Program-made: the position numbers and the translations under genes
The notes under the pieces: generated by a model
What the model was told of the DNA's origin: nothing
Seen by the model: the letters and a program-made list of their open reading frames with translations, nothing else
Databases searched by the model: none
Shown: positions 1 to 9,068 of the stretch, one piece after another
How the letters are laid out: each line of letters begins with the position of its first letter
How positions within the stretch are numbered: position 1 is the first letter of the stretch
Source of the DNA: an uncultured Bacteroidota bacterium
GTDB taxonomy: Bacteria; Bacteroidota; Bacteroidia; Chitinophagales; Chitinophagaceae
Assembly: GCA_903905685.1 (NCBI GenBank)
Contig: CAIVHI010000313.1
Span: 1 to 23,679, forward strand
DNA: 23,679 nt
Reading direction: 5' to 3'

Positions 1-3000
1 ATGACGCTGTCGGGTGGATACGACCCCTATTCCATCACTGGAGCATTGCTCGGTAATTCAAATGTCTACAACTCTTTTTGCGGGCCATGGTGCGACATGG
101 ACTATGCCGACTACGGTGGCACGTGTACCTATTCCATTGACGGTACTGCACCCAATCGGAAATTCGTCGTGACGTTCTGTACCTGCTACATGTTTGATGG
201 TGCCCTTTGTCCAGGTGAGTATACCACTACTCAAATGATTCTATATGAGACATCGAACATTTGTGAAGCACACATTGGGCACAAGACCATTTGCTCGGCT
301 TGGAACGGTGGTTATGCGATCTGCGGGGTCCAAAACGCCTCCGGTACTGCAGCCACGGCTGCACCTGGGCGGGATTATCCATCAACCTGGACTGGGACCG
401 ACGAAGCCTGGAGGTTTACCCCAGCGGGTGGAGGTACTTCTTACACGTGCACCTCAATCCCTTATGCCCCTATTCCCTATGCTTCATCTACAATTTACTG
501 GTATAACGCCACAACCGGCGCATACATTGGTACCGGCTCTACAATAACGGTTACGCCATCTGTTACCACAACTTACCGCGCTTGTGCGCTGGGTTGCGGC
601 GATACCTCTTCAGGTTATATCACGTTGACTGCAGTAGGTACGGGCTCCACAGCGGGTGTTCCCCACATTAGGGCCATTACCGGCACCAATCCTCCCGGTT
701 GCTCTACAACGGGTGGTACCATCACCCTCTACGGCATTACTCCCCATCAGGTTGATACCGTGTTTGAAACCATTGGCGGCGTTGCTGTACCTATTTTCAT
801 CGACTCCACCGGGGCGGATAGCATGATGAACTTTACCGGTTTGGGGGACGGTACTTATACGTTCTTTGTAAAAGTTGCCGGTTGTCCATCCAATACGGTC
901 ACTATAACACTATCGTCGACGACGCTAACGATATCGGCAGAGAATTTTACCAATCCCAGTTTGTGCGGCAAGTGCGATGGTACCATCAAGCTACACGGCC
1001 TATGGCCCGGATATGCTGCAACCGTTTCTTACCTGATGGATGGCACCGCCATGACCTATACAGGAACAGTGGCGCCCGACAGTACGATTACCCTGACCGG
1101 ACTTTGTGCACGATACCCGGTGAGTAACTACACGGGTATATCGGTAGCCATAGGCGGATGTACCGCAACGGGTACGCCCCTTACCCTTACCAGCCCCACT
1201 ATCAATGATATTGGTCAAAGCCCCAGTAAATGTGGGATGAATGACGGATTCATCAAAATATTCAACCTCCCGGCCGATTCATTGGTGACCGTGACCTACA
1301 CCGGTGCCGGCGGTTCTCCGTGGCACGTCACCGTTGCGGCTAGCGATACCGTTTCACTGATGAACCTTTATGGTGGCACGTTCACGGGGATAACTGCAGC
1401 GGTGAACATCACGAATTGCCCCGCCCCTACATTGACCCTTACTCCACCCCCCATCAGTGGCTTTGGTGTGAGTCCAACCCTTTGTGGCAAAGCAGACGGT
1501 TACATCAAACTCTATTCGGTTGCCGCAGACAGTGTGTTCTCTGTTTCCTATACACTCACCGGCACTACCACGCAGAATATCACGGCTGATGCCAACGACA
1601 CCATTACCATACCCAACCTCTATGGAGGAAACTATACCGGTATTTCTGCATCCATACTTGGCTCCAATTGTACGGTTGCTCCAATTACCCTGACGAATCC
1701 TCCTATTTCAGCCTCGTTGATCAATCCTACCATCTGCGGCAAGAACGACGGCAGCATCATGTTGTTCGATTTGCCTGCCGATTCTTCCTTTACCGTAACC
1801 TTTTCTGGGCCGGGTGCCGGTTCAGGGTCGGTATTGACGTCATCGGCTACCGACACACTAACCATACCTGCGCTTATTGCCGGCACATTCGGTTACACTG
1901 CCATTACGGCCTCCAACCATGGCGCACATTGTATAGTTGCAGGCCCGGTAACGCTGACGGACCCTGCGGTTACCGCAAGTTTCGATACATCTATCGTTCT
2001 AGGTTGCCGTGGCGACATGGTTAAAGTAACGACTACATCCAGCCCGTCAGGCTTCACGAATATCTGGAGCTTCGGCGATGGCGGTTCGGTTACTACAACA
2101 GCGACTACTGCAAGCCACACCTACAATGATTACCCTTCCTATACAGGTTCTTACACCGTCAAATTGGTTTACCATACTTTCGGCCCCGGTTGTTATGATT
2201 CTGTTTCAATTCCAGTTAACTTCAATCACCCTATTGCTGCGGTGATGACACCGGTGATAGATACCGTCTGCCTTAACCCACTAACGTCAATCAACTTTAC
2301 CGGATCTACGTCCGTAGGCACGGGATTGCAGTACAACTGGAGTTTTGGAGACGGTACGTTCTCGACGTTCAACAATCCCGTTAAGACTTATACGCTCAGT
2401 GGAACGTTCCAAACTACGCTCACCGTTACGGACATCGTGGGTTGCGATTCTACGGTAAACGGTTCAATAGACGTCATCAAGCTTAAGATAGCTACCGTTA
2501 CCCACGATACAACGGTTTGTCTGGAATCGCCATTGGAACTCATAGCGCATCCCGATGTTTTTGGCATCGCGAATTGCACCTATGCGTGGTCGCCCACAAG
2601 TAATTTGGTAGGCAATGCCAACGATACCATCACCTACTTTATGGCAGTTGGCGACTATACCTACACGATAACTGCAACATCGCCCGCACCCTACAACTGC
2701 CAAGCCACCGATGTTGAAGTCATACACTCCAAACCACCATTGGTCTTGACCAATTTGACCTCCAGTCAAACCATTACTTATGGCCAGAGTGTGCAACTGA
2801 ATGTAGACGGGGCTGATTACTACTATTGGTATCCTACCACGGGTGGGCTCAGCAATCCCAACATCAACAATCCGGTAGCAACACCGTTGGATTCCACAAC
2901 TTTCGTTGTAGCCGCTATGAATACCTACGGATGTAAGGATACGGGCTATGTGACCATTGTTGTAAACAACCCAAGTCCGGTATTCATCCCCTCAGGTTTC

Positions 3001-3252
3001 ACGCCAAACAATGACGGATTGAACGATGTGTTCCGTGTGACCAACTTGAAATCGCAAAAATTGGTTGATTTCAGGGTGTTCAACCGTTGGGGTGTTCAGG
3101 TATTCCAAACATCGAATGCCGAACAAGGTTGGGATGGTACCTACATGGGTATTCCACAGGATATCGGTACTTACAACTATGTAATCATTGTTGCGCCTGC
3201 TGTTGGCGTTGCCAACAAGGAGTACACAGGCACTGTTACGCTAATTAGGTAA
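1..3252 (+). CDS. Large secreted adhesin with repeats, PKD domains and type B T9SS C-terminal domain (5' partial)
   Basis: Cell-surface or secreted multidomain protein, exported by Sec and then the type IX secretion system. The first ~145 residues are a Cys- and Trp-rich domain common at the N-terminus of Bacteroidota gliding-associated proteins (motifs like WNGGYAICG and WRFTPAG). Five tandem ~80-90-residue repeats follow, starting near residues 230, 318, 407, 491 and 575. Copies 2-5 share a CGxxDGxI motif and end in TLTxP-like sequence, as in SprB-like repeats. Two PKD domains carry SFGDG at about 690 and 781, followed by two Ig-like segments. Residues ~994-1083 are a gliding-motility type B C-terminal domain (FIPSGFTPNNDGLNDVF, FNRWG, then WDGT). 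The first codon is ATG, but no signal peptide is visible, so the true N-terminus probably lies outside the window. The domain assignment is strong; the ligand is unknown. Confidence 0.9.
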   Translation: MTLSGGYDPYSITGALLGNSNVYNSFCGPWCDMDYADYGGTCTYSIDGTAPNRKFVVTFCTCYMFDGALCPGEYTTTQMILYETSNICEAHIGHKTICSAWNGGYAICGVQNASGTAATAAPGRDYPSTWTGTDEAWRFTPAGGGTSYTCTSIPYAPIPYASSTIYWYNATTGAYIGTGSTITVTPSVTTTYRACALGCGDTSSGYITLTAVGTGSTAGVPHIRAITGTNPPGCSTTGGTITLYGITPHQVDTVFETIGGVAVPIFIDSTGADSMMNFTGLGDGTYTFFVKVAGCPSNTVTITLSSTTLTISAENFTNPSLCGKCDGTIKLHGLWPGYAATVSYLMDGTAMTYTGTVAPDSTITLTGLCARYPVSNYTGISVAIGGCTATGTPLTLTSPTINDIGQSPSKCGMNDGFIKIFNLPADSLVTVTYTGAGGSPWHVTVAASDTVSLMNLYGGTFTGITAAVNITNCPAPTLTLTPPPISGFGVSPTLCGKADGYIKLYSVAADSVFSVSYTLTGTTTQNITADANDTITIPNLYGGNYTGISASILGSNCTVAPITLTNPPISASLINPTICGKNDGSIMLFDLPADSSFTVTFSGPGAGSGSVLTSSATDTLTIPALIAGTFGYTAITASNHGAHCIVAGPVTLTDPAVTASFDTSIVLGCRGDMVKVTTTSSPSGFTNIWSFGDGGSVTTTATTASHTYNDYPSYTGSYTVKLVYHTFGPGCYDSVSIPVNFNHPIAAVMTPVIDTVCLNPLTSINFTGSTSVGTGLQYNWSFGDGTFSTFNNPVKTYTLSGTFQTTLTVTDIVGCDSTVNGSIDVIKLKIATVTHDTTVCLESPLELIAHPDVFGIANCTYAWSPTSNLVGNANDTITYFMAVGDYTYTITATSPAPYNCQATDVEVIHSKPPLVLTNLTSSQTITYGQSVQLNVDGADYYYWYPTTGGLSNPNINNPVATPLDSTTFVVAAMNTYGCKDTGYVTIVVNNPSPVFIPSGFTPNNDGLNDVFRVTNLKSQKLVDFRVFNRWGVQVFQTSNAEQGWDGTYMGIPQDIGTYNYVIIVAPAVGVANKEYTGTVTLIR

Positions 3253-3276
3253 TTGCATATTTATATAGGAGTAAAG

Positions 3277-3330
3277 AGTGTTTGGAGAATGACCGCGGCT
3301 TATACCGCACTCATTTTTCAAACACTTTTT
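3277..3330 (+). terminator. Intrinsic terminator after the adhesin gene
   Basis: Arms 3277-3292 and 3311-3326 pair over 16 positions with two G-U wobbles. An inner GCGG/CCGC stem (3295-3298 with 3305-3308) extends the structure, and TTTTT follows directly at about 3326-3330. It begins 25 bases after the adhesin stop codon. The remaining sequence up to 3528 shows no gene that I can support. Confidence 0.75.
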
Positions 3331-3528
3331 ATTTGCCGCCAAACGCCTTTAAAGATGTTTTGGCAATTTGGTAACGTGGCGACGATCCATGCCTAGATGT
3401 ATTTCTGCTCTTGTTATGGCAAATCGTACTACTTTTACATGGTGAACAAAGGTCTATAGCGGTGCGCGCCTTATAGTTTTTTTTCAAGAATGTGGCAGGC
3501 TGTTGGCTAAAAGGCAAAAAGACTAAAA

Positions 3529-4614
3529 ATGAATCAGGATAATAATTATGTCGGTATCATGGCCGGTGGAATAGGCAGCAGGTTTTGGCCGGAGAGCCGT
3601 ACCGGCCACCCCAAACAGTTTTTAGATCTATTGGGCACCGGGAAATCGTTGATACAGTGGACCTATCAACGGTTCAAGAACATTTGTCCGCAGCGCAATA
3701 TCTATTTCATCATCAATGAAGCCTATGTTGGCACGTTGAAAAAGCAGATTCCCGAGTTGGAAGATGCCAACATCATAAGCGAACCTTCCAGGAAAAATAC
3801 CGCGGCCTGTGCCGCATATTTTGCCCATAAATTGGTGACCATCAATCCTGATGCCAATATCATCTTATCGCCGGCCGACCACCTCATCATGGACGAGGCC
3901 ACATTTGAACACACTTGTAAGGAGGCATTGGAGTTCGTGTCTAAGAATAGGGCATTGCTCACGTTAGGCATAAAGCCCACGCGCCCCGATACGGGCTACG
4001 GTTATATTCAATATGAGACGGACATGTTGTTGGATGGCGCCTATAAGGTGAAAACCTTCACCGAGAAGCCCACATTGGAGTTGGCCCGCACGTTCCTGAA
4101 AAGTGGAGATTTCCTTTGGAATGCCGGCATTTTCGTGTGGAACGTGAATACGGTGTTGGAGGCATTGGCGCAGTTCCTTCCCGAAATGAACGATGTCTTT
4201 GCAAATGCAAAAGACGCCTACAATACGCCGGAAGAATCGAGGGCCATAGCCAAGCTGTATCCGCAGTGTACCAATATTTCCATAGACTACGGTATCATGG
4301 AAAAAGCAAGGAACGTGTATGTCATTCCATCCAATTTCGGCTGGTGCGACTTGGGAACTTGGGAGTCGGCATATGAAAATTGCGAAAAGGACTACTTGGG
4401 CAATGCCGTAATGGGCAACAATGTGATGGTGATAGATGCCACAGACTGCATGATAAAAGCCCCTGCCGAGAAATTGGTATTGGTTCAAGGATTGGAACAA
4501 TTCATAGTTGTAGATACGGAAGACGTATTGTTGATATGCGAGCGGAGGCACGAGCAACAGATCAAGGAATATGTAGCGGAGGTGAAACGGAACAAAGGGG
4601 ACAAGTTTTTGTAA
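3529..4614 (+). CDS. manC: Mannose-1-phosphate guanylyltransferase
   Basis: Makes GDP-mannose from mannose-1-phosphate and GTP in the cytoplasm, feeding polysaccharide, LPS or glycoprotein mannose and fucose synthesis. The nucleotide-binding signature AGGIGSRFWPESR is at residues 12-24 and PKQFL at 28-32. SPADHLI, FTEKP, WNAGIFVWN, DYGIMEKA and GWCDLGTWES follow in the usual order for this family. At 361 residues it is the monofunctional form, without the C-terminal phosphomannose isomerase cupin of ManC/AlgA-type enzymes. The aminotransferase gene starts 7 bases after its stop, so the two are probably cotranscribed, although no functional link is evident. The enzyme class is secure; the symbol is by analogy. 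Confidence 0.93.
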   Translation: MNQDNNYVGIMAGGIGSRFWPESRTGHPKQFLDLLGTGKSLIQWTYQRFKNICPQRNIYFIINEAYVGTLKKQIPELEDANIISEPSRKNTAACAAYFAHKLVTINPDANIILSPADHLIMDEATFEHTCKEALEFVSKNRALLTLGIKPTRPDTGYGYIQYETDMLLDGAYKVKTFTEKPTLELARTFLKSGDFLWNAGIFVWNVNTVLEALAQFLPEMNDVFANAKDAYNTPEESRAIAKLYPQCTNISIDYGIMEKARNVYVIPSNFGWCDLGTWESAYENCEKDYLGNAVMGNNVMVIDATDCMIKAPAEKLVLVQGLEQFIVVDTEDVLLICERRHEQQIKEYVAEVKRNKGDKFL

Positions 4615-4621
4615 TTGATTT

Positions 4622-5767
4622 ATGCCGACTATAACACCCAAACACAGCGCGGCCCCCACCACCATTTTTACGGTGATGAGTGCGCTTGCCGGTCAACACA
4701 ATGCCATCAACCTGTCGCAAGGTTTTCCCGATTTTCCGCTCGATGAGCGGTTGTCGGGCTTGCTGCAAGAGGCGGCGGCGACCGGTTGGAACCAATATTC
4801 CCCGATGGCCGGGCTTCCGGCATTGCGGAGCGCCGTAGCCGCAGATTTTACGAAGCGCTATGACGTAGGAGTGGATGCCGATACGGAAGTAACGATAACC
4901 CCCGGAGCTACCTATGCCATTTATACGGCCTTCACGGCCATTTTGCAGGCGGGAGATGAAGTAATCGTTTTGGAGCCGGCCTATGACAGCTACTTGCCGA
5001 ATATCCAGATGAATGGAGGACGCGTAGTTCCTGTTGCCCTTACGGCACCCGATTTCGGGGTGGATTGGAACAAGGTGAAGGCGGCCATGTCGGCCAAAAC
5101 CAAGGCCATTATCATTAATACCCCCCACAATCCTACCGGAGCGGTGTGGGCTCGTGAAGACTGGGATACGCTGGCCGAGGTAGTGCGGGATACCGACTGC
5201 TTCGTTCTGTCGGATGAAGTGTATGAGCAACTGATTTTTGATGGCAAGCGACATTACAGCGTTTTGGAGCACCCCGAGCTCAGGGAGCGCAGCTTTGCGC
5301 TTTATTCGTTTGGCAAAGTGTTCAACAATACCGGTTGGAAAATCGGTTTTTGCATTGCGCCCCCCGCGCTGACGGATGCTTTTAGGAAGATTCACCAATT
5401 TGCCGCCTTTTGTGTCAATACTCCCGCGCAATATGCGTTGGCGGCATATATGTCGGCTGGAATACCCAATAACGTGGGTGCTTTGATGGAGGGGAAAAGG
5501 AATTTTTTCTTGAATCTGCTTCAGGAATTGCCGTTCACCGTTCATAAGCCTGCCGGAGGCAGTTATTTTCAATTGGTGGGATATGAACAAATAAGCGACA
5601 TGCCCGATTTGGATTTTGCCAAATGGCTCACCATCAACCACGGGGTGGCTACCATACCCATCAGCGCATTCTACCACAATGGGCACGACGACAAACTCAT
5701 TCGGTTTTGTTTTGCCAAAAAAGAGGCGACCCTGCTTGCTGCGTCCGAGAAATTGCGGTCGTTGTAG
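4622..5767 (+). CDS. Methionine-type PLP-dependent aminotransferase (class I/II)
   Basis: Fold-type I PLP aminotransferase of the YbdL/methionine aminotransferase group, expected to transfer the amino group between methionine or similar amino acids and 2-oxo acids. Visible landmarks are LSQGFPDFP near residue 31, the NPTG motif with Asn170, DEVYE (Asp198, Tyr201) for the cofactor ring, and SFGKVFNNTGWKIG with the Schiff-base lysine at 232. A C-terminal IRFCFAK carries the likely carboxylate-binding arginine. The length of 381 residues is normal for the family. It directly follows the guanylyltransferase gene with a 7-base gap. Exact substrate specificity cannot be read from sequence; kynurenine or other glutamine-transaminase-like activities are alternatives within the family. 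Confidence 0.88.
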   Translation: MPTITPKHSAAPTTIFTVMSALAGQHNAINLSQGFPDFPLDERLSGLLQEAAATGWNQYSPMAGLPALRSAVAADFTKRYDVGVDADTEVTITPGATYAIYTAFTAILQAGDEVIVLEPAYDSYLPNIQMNGGRVVPVALTAPDFGVDWNKVKAAMSAKTKAIIINTPHNPTGAVWAREDWDTLAEVVRDTDCFVLSDEVYEQLIFDGKRHYSVLEHPELRERSFALYSFGKVFNNTGWKIGFCIAPPALTDAFRKIHQFAAFCVNTPAQYALAAYMSAGIPNNVGALMEGKRNFFLNLLQELPFTVHKPAGGSYFQLVGYEQISDMPDLDFAKWLTINHGVATIPISAFYHNGHDDKLIRFCFAKKEATLLAASEKLRSL

Positions 5768-5891
5768 AAAACGGGCTACCCGATGCAGGGCGATAGGGAC
5801 AATTAGTAATTGGGAGTTGAAAAAACGGGGGGCTCGAACTTCGAAACCTGAAGGGCGGCCACCAAGTTTTGAATACCTTATTTAAAATAGT

Positions 5892-5899
5892 TATCTTGC
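5892..5899 (+). promoter_or_regulatory. Possible Bacteroidota-type promoter for the beta-propeller lipoprotein
   Basis: TATCTTGC is an imperfect match to the -7 box TAnnTTTG. It is preceded by TTG at 5869-5871 with a 20-base spacer, and lies 26 bases before the chosen ATG at 5926. The box has two mismatches, so this is a weak call. Confidence 0.3.
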
Positions 5900-5925
5900 A
5901 ACGTCGAACAGACAATATTAAAAAT

Positions 5926-7140
5926 ATGGCCAAACGTTTTCAGTCAGTTTTAGCCGCAATAGCGGTATCTGTAGCACTGGTTACCGGCTGCTCGAAAAAT
6001 TCGAGTTCAGACAATCCGCTGCCGTCAACCTATAATGCGTCAATCGTTATCGGAAGCGACAACCACATCATCACTGCTATCGACCCTGTAACCGGGTTGA
6101 AGAATTGGAGCTACAATTGCGCAGCCCCTATCGTGGCATCGCCATTGATATACAACGAGATGATCTATGTGGGTACCTCAGGTGCCCCGTTCTGCGATAC
6201 GCTCTATAAAATCAATGTGCAAACCGGTGCGTTGGTCAAGAGGATTGCCTTCTCGGGCGTTTCCTATGGCATTGTTGCCACCCCAACGGCCAATGCCAAT
6301 TTGATTTACTTGGCTTGCACCAACAATACGCTTTATGCCATAGATACCGGAACCTACACCATCAAGTGGTCTTATACCACCGGCGGACCCATAAAGTCAT
6401 CGCCCGTTGTTTTCAATGGCTATGTGTACTTTGGTTGCGACGATGGCACGATTTATGGCATCGACCAGACACTTGGCCCATCGGGCACGTCCAATTGGAG
6501 TTGGAATCCGGTTGCTGCAGGTATCCATACCTATCCGGTTGTTTGGCAATCTTCTGCGGCAATTGGCAGCACCCGCACTTCGGGTTGGAACGATACCCCC
6601 GTACTCTGCATAGGCGGTAGCGACAGCTTGGTATATTGTTTCCAGTTGGTTGGGGGCACTACGGGCAATCTTTTCAAATGGACTTACAAAACCGCAGGGC
6701 AAGTCATGAGCTCTCCCACCATCTATGGTGGTGCTTGCGTGGTAGGCAGTTACGATGATACCGTGCACTGTATCGACCTGATTTCTGGGGCAGCCCGCTG
6801 GAAGTTTCCTACACACAGCCAAATATATTCATCGCCTTATGCCATCAATAACGTAATTTACATAGGCAGCAACGACTATAATCTATATGCCATCAATTTC
6901 ACCAACGGGCAAATGCGTTGGTCGTTCAGCACCGCAGGCCTCATAAAATCGAGTCCTGTTGCATTTGGTACCAATATTTATGTGGGTAGCTACGATAAGT
7001 GGTTTTATGCCGTAGACTCCACGTCGGGCCAGTTGAAGTGGAAGTTTTTGATCAACAATAACATCGAATGCTCTCCCGCCGTAGACAACAACGTTGGAGG
7101 CTTCGGGGTGAACAGTTCTCAAAGCGGCCGTCAAAATTAG
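5926..7140 (+). CDS. PQQ-like beta-propeller repeat lipoprotein
   Basis: Predicted periplasm-facing lipoprotein of 404 residues. The chosen start gives a clean lipoprotein signal (MAKRFQ, hydrophobic stretch, LVTGC with the lipidated Cys at 22). An upstream in-frame ATG at 5869 would add 19 poorly fitting residues and overlap the putative promoter. The mature protein is built of repeated blades of the form YAID..TG...W.......I.SSPV....VY.GS.D, typical of PQQ-like/BamB-like propellers. No dehydrogenase catalytic signature was seen, so an enzymatic PQQ role is unlikely; a scaffold or BamB-like assembly role is possible but unproven. It stands alone, converging on the minus-strand gene across a strong hairpin. 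Confidence 0.85.
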   Translation: MAKRFQSVLAAIAVSVALVTGCSKNSSSDNPLPSTYNASIVIGSDNHIITAIDPVTGLKNWSYNCAAPIVASPLIYNEMIYVGTSGAPFCDTLYKINVQTGALVKRIAFSGVSYGIVATPTANANLIYLACTNNTLYAIDTGTYTIKWSYTTGGPIKSSPVVFNGYVYFGCDDGTIYGIDQTLGPSGTSNWSWNPVAAGIHTYPVVWQSSAAIGSTRTSGWNDTPVLCIGGSDSLVYCFQLVGGTTGNLFKWTYKTAGQVMSSPTIYGGACVVGSYDDTVHCIDLISGAARWKFPTHSQIYSSPYAINNVIYIGSNDYNLYAINFTNGQMRWSFSTAGLIKSSPVAFGTNIYVGSYDKWFYAVDSTSGQLKWKFLINNNIECSPAVDNNVGGFGVNSSQSGRQN

Positions 7141-7159
7141 TAATGGTCGGAGGTTAGAC

Positions 7160-7211
7160 CAACAAATGGAAAGGGCAACAGCGGTGATGTTGTTGCCCTT
7201 TCCATTTGTTG
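7160..7211. terminator. Perfect 21-bp inverted repeat, likely bidirectional terminator
   Basis: Arms 7160-7180 and 7191-7211 are exact reverse complements around a 10-base loop (GCGGTGATGT). It lies between two convergent genes, 19 bases past one stop codon and 27 bases from the other. There is no clear T-run on either side, so factor-independent termination is inferred from position and stem strength rather than from a full signature. Confidence 0.6.
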
Positions 7212-7238
7212 CAGATGCTTAGGCCGGTATGGGGCGGC

Positions 7239-8057
7239 CTAATTTTCCGAAACCATGCTCGTAAAAGTGTTTCGAAGTTCGTCGTAGCCCATGAGGTCGG
7301 CCTTGATGGAGCCTACGATAATAGGGCTGCTCACCCTTAGTGGCACATGGTTGTCATCGTCGCTCACCCATACCTCCATTTTGTCTCCGTCTTTAAAGAT
7401 GGTGCCCTTTATAAGCAGGGGCGCTATTTTGATGGCCTTGAACGTTCCCATCTTGGTGGTTATCTCTTCCTTACCCAAGTATTTGATATAGACGCCATAG
7501 AGGGTGTTATCCAAAAACAGGCTGAACGGGATTTTGTCGCCCGGACTGTATTTGTCGTAATTGATGGTGCGGGCGAAGTAGATGGCCGAAAGGATGTCTT
7601 GTGTGTATTTTTGGATGGGGAATTTCGTGGTGTCTGAGATGGCGTATCCGAAGGGGTGGTAAAACGAAACGTCGTTTTTGATTTTGATGGACCCCTCATG
7701 CACGTTGCGGAGGAACTTTACCGGGAGCAGGGTCTCCCGGTCCAGAAAGGTTTCATATTTGTCGTCAACCTTAAAGAACCATTCGTAGTTTTTGGCGGTT
7801 TTGCCATCGCTCGTAATGTGGAAGGTTTTGTGCCCAAGAAGGTTCTCGTTCTTGATATTGAAATTTACGTTGCCGGCATTTATCCATACAAACCCCATGT
7901 TGTAGTAAATGTGGTAGGTGAGATGCTCGCCGGCCTTAAAGCTTTTGTTGCGGGAAGGTGCCGCTGCATCAGACGGTTGCGCAATTGCGGCAACCATGAC
8001 CGTAAAAGGTGCAAGAACGCACAGTGCCGTCAACTTCAATAGTCTGTTCATAGTCAT
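7239..8057 (-). CDS. DUF3108 domain exported protein
   Basis: A 272-residue protein with an N-terminal Sec signal (Met-rich start, LTALCVLAPFTVMVAAIAQ) and then a beta-rich body that matches my recollection of the DUF3108 family. Recognisable stretches are F.AGE.LTY.IYYN.GFVWINAG near the mature N-terminus, T.KM.GTFKAIKI..LL.KGTIF, and WVSDD.NHVPLRV near the C-terminus. Family members are periplasmic or surface proteins of unknown function, often linked by annotation to envelope biogenesis. An alternative start two codons downstream (MNRLLK, ATG complement at 8049-8051) is equally good. It lies 64 bases downstream of the YbhN-type gene on the same strand, so cotranscription is plausible. Confidence 0.8.
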   Translation of the reverse strand: MTMNRLLKLTALCVLAPFTVMVAAIAQPSDAAAPSRNKSFKAGEHLTYHIYYNMGFVWINAGNVNFNIKNENLLGHKTFHITSDGKTAKNYEWFFKVDDKYETFLDRETLLPVKFLRNVHEGSIKIKNDVSFYHPFGYAISDTTKFPIQKYTQDILSAIYFARTINYDKYSPGDKIPFSLFLDNTLYGVYIKYLGKEEITTKMGTFKAIKIAPLLIKGTIFKDGDKMEVWVSDDDNHVPLRVSSPIIVGSIKADLMGYDELRNTFTSMVSEN

Positions 8058-8121
8058 CTAGTTTAAAATTGGTTGGCCGGCGCAACACATCGGTCATAAG
8101 AGCTGAATAAATCGAAATCCT

Positions 8122-9063
8122 TCAAGTAGAAAGTTTCATTTTTGCCATTAAGGCAGACCCAATCAGTGAAGGTATCACAAGATTCATGAACCACAACGCA
8201 ACGGTGGCAGCCAATATGCCCACAGTGTTGTGGGAGTAGGGCGAAAGCAGGAACAAGGCTACACTTCCCCTTATGCCCAGCTCTGCCAAAGCTACCGAAG
8301 GGATGACGGTCATGGCCCAAAAAAAGGTGGTAGCCACGCCAAAAGCCGTTAAGGTAGGCACCTCTATGCCGAAGTACTTCAACATGCAGACAAACTGTAG
8401 GGAGTAAACGCAGAACCGCAGCATGGACACTGCCAAAACAGCGACTTTTGAGGCTTTCGGTATTGCCGCCACCAGTCGCGAATAGGAGATGGCTTTCGCA
8501 AGGGGCTTCCATCGGGAATTGGGTATCCTGATTTTGCCGTAGCTCCAATAGATTGTTGCAAAAGTGAGGCATAACGCTAAGTTGACTGCGGAAACGATCC
8601 AGCCACCGTGGTGGGGTAGGCTGCCTGTGTTGGCTATCAGGCCGGGTATCGCCCAAACAACTACTGCCAAAAGTTGTGCCAAAGTGCCCAAAAGCGCTAC
8701 GTTAACGTATTTATAAACGTTTGGGATGCCCAAGTAGAGGAGTCGTCCGGGGTATTCGCCAACGCGGTTGGGCGTGACCATGGAGAGCGCCATGCCGGCA
8801 AAGTAGCTTGCCGCAATTTTCCCCGCCGGTTGTTTGGCCACTTGGAGTGTGAGTAGGTGCCATTTCGATATTTCAAGCGAAATGTTAATGGCAAAGAGGC
8901 CTATTGCGGCAGCCAGCCACCCCTTTGAGCCATGGAAAGACAAATTGGTCAGCTTACCCGACGCCATTTGGTCGGCAACTTGCTTGCCTATTATCCAAAC
9001 GAAAAAAATGGCGATTACCGGCCCCGCAATCATGTTTAACCGTTTTTTGTTAGCTTTGTTCAT
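8122..9063 (-). CDS. YbhN/UPF0104-type integral membrane protein (LPG synthase TM-domain family)
   Basis: Polytopic inner-membrane protein of 313 residues with about seven or eight hydrophobic segments. Its hallmark is SMVTPNRVGEYPGR in the first half. ALAELGIRGSVALFLL in the second half resembles the conserved Glu/Gly-rich motif of the lysylphosphatidylglycerol synthase transmembrane family (AglD/MprF-N/YbhN). The family is associated with lipid flipping or lipid-linked sugar handling. The cytoplasmic aminoacyl-transferase domain of full MprF is absent, so lipid lysinylation itself is not expected. Its start codon is only 5 bases from the divergent ruvC start. The family call is good; the transported lipid is unknown. 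Confidence 0.82.
   Translation of the reverse strand: MNKANKKRLNMIAGPVIAIFFVWIIGKQVADQMASGKLTNLSFHGSKGWLAAAIGLFAINISLEISKWHLLTLQVAKQPAGKIAASYFAGMALSMVTPNRVGEYPGRLLYLGIPNVYKYVNVALLGTLAQLLAVVVWAIPGLIANTGSLPHHGGWIVSAVNLALCLTFATIYWSYGKIRIPNSRWKPLAKAISYSRLVAAIPKASKVAVLAVSMLRFCVYSLQFVCMLKYFGIEVPTLTAFGVATTFFWAMTVIPSVALAELGIRGSVALFLLSPYSHNTVGILAATVALWFMNLVIPSLIGSALMAKMKLST
9051..9058 (+). promoter_or_regulatory. Possible -7 box for ruvC inside the divergent gene's first codons
   Basis: TAGCTTTG matches TAnnTTTG exactly and ends 10 bases before the ruvC ATG. If used, the ruvC transcript would be almost leaderless. The box lies within the first codons of the opposite-strand membrane protein gene, so the match may be a coding coincidence. 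Confidence 0.3.
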
Positions 9064-9068
9064 AACGG

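Noticed and set aside
4562..5686. Long antisense reading frame (374 codons) opposite the aminotransferase
   Set aside because: It mirrors a well-supported aminotransferase with intact catalytic motifs. Its own translation shows no family motif and is rich in Arg/His/Gly, as expected of a shadow frame.
5828..5850. TTCGAAA-type string reminiscent of a tRNA T-arm
   Set aside because: No acceptor stem, anticodon arm or cloverleaf could be drawn around it.
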